Below, piece by piece: positions 5,900 through 6,293 of a stretch of 6,293 bases of DNA (its first letter is position 1; each line of letters begins with the position of its first letter). The DNA is from Mariprofundus sp. (lineage in GTDB: Bacteria; Pseudomonadota; Zetaproteobacteria; Mariprofundales; Mariprofundaceae), in the NCBI GenBank assembly GCA_015485035.1, contig WFUI01000208.1, forward strand, positions 1 through 6,293. The letters run 5' to 3'. Made by a program: the position numbers and the translations under genes. The notes under the pieces were generated by a model. It did no database searches. It had not been told where the DNA came from and saw only the letters and a list, made by a program, of their open reading frames with translations.

Positions 5900-5922
5900 T
5901 GAGCCGAACATATTCAGGCTCA
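5900..5922. repeat. 6-bp inverted repeat next to the perfect dyad
   Basis: TGAGCC (5900-5905) and GGCTCA (5917-5922) flank 11 nt. On the plus strand TTGTTTTC follows, giving a terminator-like look, but no plus-strand gene lies before it. It may be a second regulatory element or chance. Confidence 0.3.
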
Positions 5923-6072
5923 TTGTTTTCAGTTTGAGAGCGCAACGATTTGTTGAAGGAAACGGAGACTCAGACCTGTAAGTAACAGTATAGACCAGCA
6001 GCCGGGGCACAAGACCATTTGAGAATTGCAGAGATTCAGGATGGCGAAATTTTTTCCCTGCCGGCTTTCTGT

Positions 6073-6293
6073 TCAGATGCACATTTGCTCTAATACCGCA
6101 GTCCAGCCGGCCGCCAGGTTGCCCCGGTTATAACCACCGCCGCCGAGCGCTATGATACGTCCCTGACAGTATTCATCGGCAATGCGACACAGACTGGCTG
6201 CGGCATGTGCATGGGCGGCGGGAGAAAAGCGCATGTGGGTGATCGGATCACCTGCAATGGAATCGGCACCGCACTGGAAGATGATGATTTCCG
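6073..6293 (-). CDS. Histone deacetylase family protein (AcuC-type), C-terminal part, truncated by window edge
   Basis: The last 72 residues of a zinc-dependent deacetylase of the arginase/deacetylase fold; the N terminus lies beyond the window. Residues 6-10 read QCGAD, followed by SIAGDP, the conserved block corresponding to QCGADSL in class I enzymes, whose Asp is a zinc ligand. Residues 50-54 read GGGGY, ending in the catalytic Tyr, followed by N and the usual A.W..VL helix. Family members deacetylate acetyl-lysine proteins, acetylpolyamines or, as AcuC, affect acetyl-CoA synthetase; the fragment cannot separate these. The protein ends MCI then TGA at 6073-6075, soon after the conserved helix, so there is no long tail. 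It lies upstream of the globin gene on the same strand but 316 nt away, so co-transcription is doubtful. Confidence 0.9.
   Translation of the reverse strand, partial: EIIIFQCGADSIAGDPITHMRFSPAAHAHAAASLCRIADEYCQGRIIALGGGGYNRGNLAAGWTAVLEQMCI

Larger units (their letters stand above)
5757..6072 (-). other. Non-coding region upstream of the globin gene
   Basis: These 316 nt between the deacetylase stop and the globin start hold no recognisable gene. A minus-strand reading frame of 108 codons crosses the whole region but starts inside the deacetylase 3' end, lacks a ribosome binding site and resembles no family. Possible but poor minus-strand promoter pieces are TTGATT (5845-5850) with CATATT (5820-5825), 19 nt apart, and TTGCCT (5814-5819) with TATGGA (5790-5795), 18 nt apart. 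A TATACT at 5987-5992 lacks a convincing -35. Two inverted repeats are listed separately. No clear terminator for the deacetylase gene is visible. Confidence 0.5.

Noticed and set aside
5756..6082. 108-codon minus-strand ORF filling the gap before the globin gene
   Set aside because: It begins inside the deacetylase 3' end, has no ribosome binding site, shows no domain or signal peptide, and ends exactly at the globin ATG. It is more likely a chance open frame.

Overview
The window reads as chromosomal DNA from a Gram-negative bacterium, most likely a proteobacterium. The grounds are a TonB-like protein, a periplasmic gamma-glutamyltransferase with a signal peptide, [4Fe-4S] MutY and a group 1 truncated haemoglobin. 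A zeta- or gammaproteobacterial source is my inference from gene content; nothing in the sequence fixes the taxon. There are no rRNA, tRNA, CRISPR or insertion-sequence signatures.

Layout: (1) 1-323, minus strand: the N-terminal two thirds or less of a short-chain dehydrogenase/reductase, cut by the window edge, with a fair promoter at 356-384. (2) 387-5164, plus strand: a tight six-gene run, NusG-domain-II protein, Gx-transporter-family membrane protein, TonB-like protein, mutY, ggt and a VanZ-like membrane protein. The gaps are 17 nt, then overlaps of 8, 20, 4 and 4 nt, so it very probably works as one operon with translational coupling. (3) 5165-5393: a convergent intergenic stretch with GC-rich stem-loops, a hairpin followed by eight T, and a 46-codon ORF with a signal-peptide-like N terminus that runs into the next gene's 3' end. 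(4) 5394-5756, minus strand: a group 1 truncated haemoglobin. (5) 5757-6072: non-coding, with two inverted repeats upstream of the globin gene. (6) 6073-6293, minus strand: the C-terminal 72 residues of a histone-deacetylase-family (AcuC-type) enzyme, cut by the window edge.

How the genes relate: the NusG-II/Gx pair is a recurring partnership in bacteria, often near flavin or extracytoplasmic electron-transfer genes, although none of those lie in this window. TonB-like, GGT and VanZ-like proteins act in or at the envelope, whereas MutY repairs 8-oxoguanine:adenine mispairs in the cytoplasm. A loose redox theme (GGT on glutathione, MutY on oxidised guanine, globin on O2 or NO) can be drawn, but it is speculative.

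Overall this is a largely ordinary housekeeping and accessory region. The most useful leads are the NusG-II/Gx/TonB linkage, the TTG start of mutY inside the upstream gene, the non-canonical B10 position of the globin, the inverted repeats before the globin gene, and the truncated-looking small ORF beside it. I did not find convincing evidence of a new multi-gene system.
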